A stretch of 6,043 nt of DNA, taken from PWPR01 sp046542315 (GTDB lineage Bacteria; Bacillota; UBA994; PWPR01). Both the position numbers and the translations under genes were made by a program. Below are positions 5,497 through 6,043 of this stretch, piece by piece. The stretch covers positions 1-6,043 of the forward strand of contig JBKHBO010000075.1 of assembly GCA_046542315.1 (NCBI GenBank). Reading direction: 5' to 3'. Position 1 is the first letter of the stretch. Every line of letters begins with the position of its first letter. Below the pieces are notes generated by a model, which had not been told where the DNA came from, did not search any database, and saw nothing but the letters and a program-made list of their open reading frames with translations.

Positions 5497-6043
5497 TTAC
5501 TCTAATATATTTGGCTGAATTGCTGGAGCATAAAAAGAGTAACCTGGTTTAGCTGCCCAAACCCAAAGTTCTTTGGCAATGAAGCCACACCTTTTATAAA
5601 ACTCATTTTTGCCACTAACTCTTATTATCTTTGCATCTTTACTTCTTCTTACGGTCTCATTAATCATAAAGCTTCCTATACCTTGTCTATGATAGTTCTT
5701 TCTAATATACATCCAATCAATATCCACTTCCTCTACTTCTTTACAATAAGTTGATATTGAAACTCCTATTAGCTCTTCATTTGTCGTATCTTTTATGAAA
5801 AAGCACAGTCCTTGGCTAAAAGAAGGAAAAGTAGCCATTTTCCTTATATTATCTGACTTAAAAAAATCCCCTAAATCTTCATTGATTATTTCACTTGCAT
5901 TTATTAAATGCATATCATTATCAAAGTCAAAATCAACAATTTCATATTTATCATCTAGCTTTACTTCTACTTTATTTCTTTTATCAAAGTATAAAGGTTC
6001 TATTATTGCTTTGTTAAATATATTTAGGTCTTTCTCTGAGGAT
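5497..6043 (-). CDS. GNAT-family N-acetyltransferase, 5' end outside the window
   Basis: The gene enters from the right edge. An ATG at 5913 would give 138 residues, but the frame stays open and protein-like for 43 more codons to the edge (including IEPLYFDKRNKVEVKLDD and DFDFDND) and that ATG has no convincing ribosome site, so the true start lies outside. In the 181 visible residues the acetyl-CoA loop is RQGIGS at 119-124, preceded by the strand DIDWMYI, which is the GNAT motif A region; FYKRCGF at 148-154 is the usual motif B turn. Members transfer acetyl groups from acetyl-CoA to amines of small molecules or proteins. The N-terminal extension suggests a protein longer than a minimal GNAT of about 150 residues. 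Substrate is unknown. It is followed after 37 bases by the Lnu(B)-like gene and may be co-transcribed with it; the promoter is not in the window. Confidence 0.85.
   Translation of the reverse strand, partial: SSEKDLNIFNKAIIEPLYFDKRNKVEVKLDDKYEIVDFDFDNDMHLINASEIINEDLGDFFKSDNIRKMATFPSFSQGLCFFIKDTTNEELIGVSISTYCKEVEEVDIDWMYIRKNYHRQGIGSFMINETVRRSKDAKIIRVSGKNEFYKRCGFIAKELWVWAAKPGYSFYAPAIQPNILE

Overview
The window is AT-rich DNA with strong Shine-Dalgarno sites (GGAGG-type), and all genes lie on the minus strand. Codon use, protein sequences and gene content point to an anaerobic low-GC Firmicute of the class Clostridia (or Tissierellia). Species cannot be told from the window. In transcription order (right to left) it holds two groups of genes separated by about 465 bases of non-coding DNA.

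Upstream group (6043 to about 3130): a GNAT acetyltransferase cut by the right edge; a nucleotidyltransferase closely resembling the Lnu(B)/LinB lincosamide-inactivating enzymes; a pirin-family metal-binding bicupin; a broken VOC (glyoxalase/bleomycin-resistance) gene; and a stem-loop terminator at 3132-3167. The short gaps (37, 72 and 35 bases) would allow co-transcription. The theme is accessory detoxification or antibiotic modification rather than one pathway.

Downstream group (about 3011 to 35): an extended -10 promoter, a roughly 170-base 5' leader that folds like a Moco/Tuco (molybdenum or tungsten cofactor) riboswitch, a tungsten-type aldehyde:ferredoxin oxidoreductase (AOR), a hairpin terminator or attenuator, a small MoaD/ThiS-type sulfur carrier ending in Gly-Gly, and an E1-like ThiF/MoeB/HesA enzyme that would activate it. 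Together these form a plausible closed circuit. The E1 enzyme adenylates the MoaD-like C-terminus, the charged carrier delivers sulfur for the pyranopterin dithiolene, AOR uses the tungsten form of that cofactor, and the leader RNA senses the cofactor and adjusts AOR synthesis.

Start codons were re-examined. For the MoaD-like gene and pirin, the longest reading frame begins at a GTG or TTG that lies inside the Shine-Dalgarno sequence, so an ATG four codons later is chosen. For AOR the second of two adjacent ATGs is preferred. The E1 gene really does appear to start with TTG, and its ribosome-binding site is made of the codons for the last two glycines of the MoaD-like protein. The VOC pseudogene was recovered by reading across an in-frame TAG and a 3' frameshift. 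The individual gene families are known; the most notable points are the regulatory architecture of the AOR operon and a Lnu(B)-like gene with no mobile element in sight.
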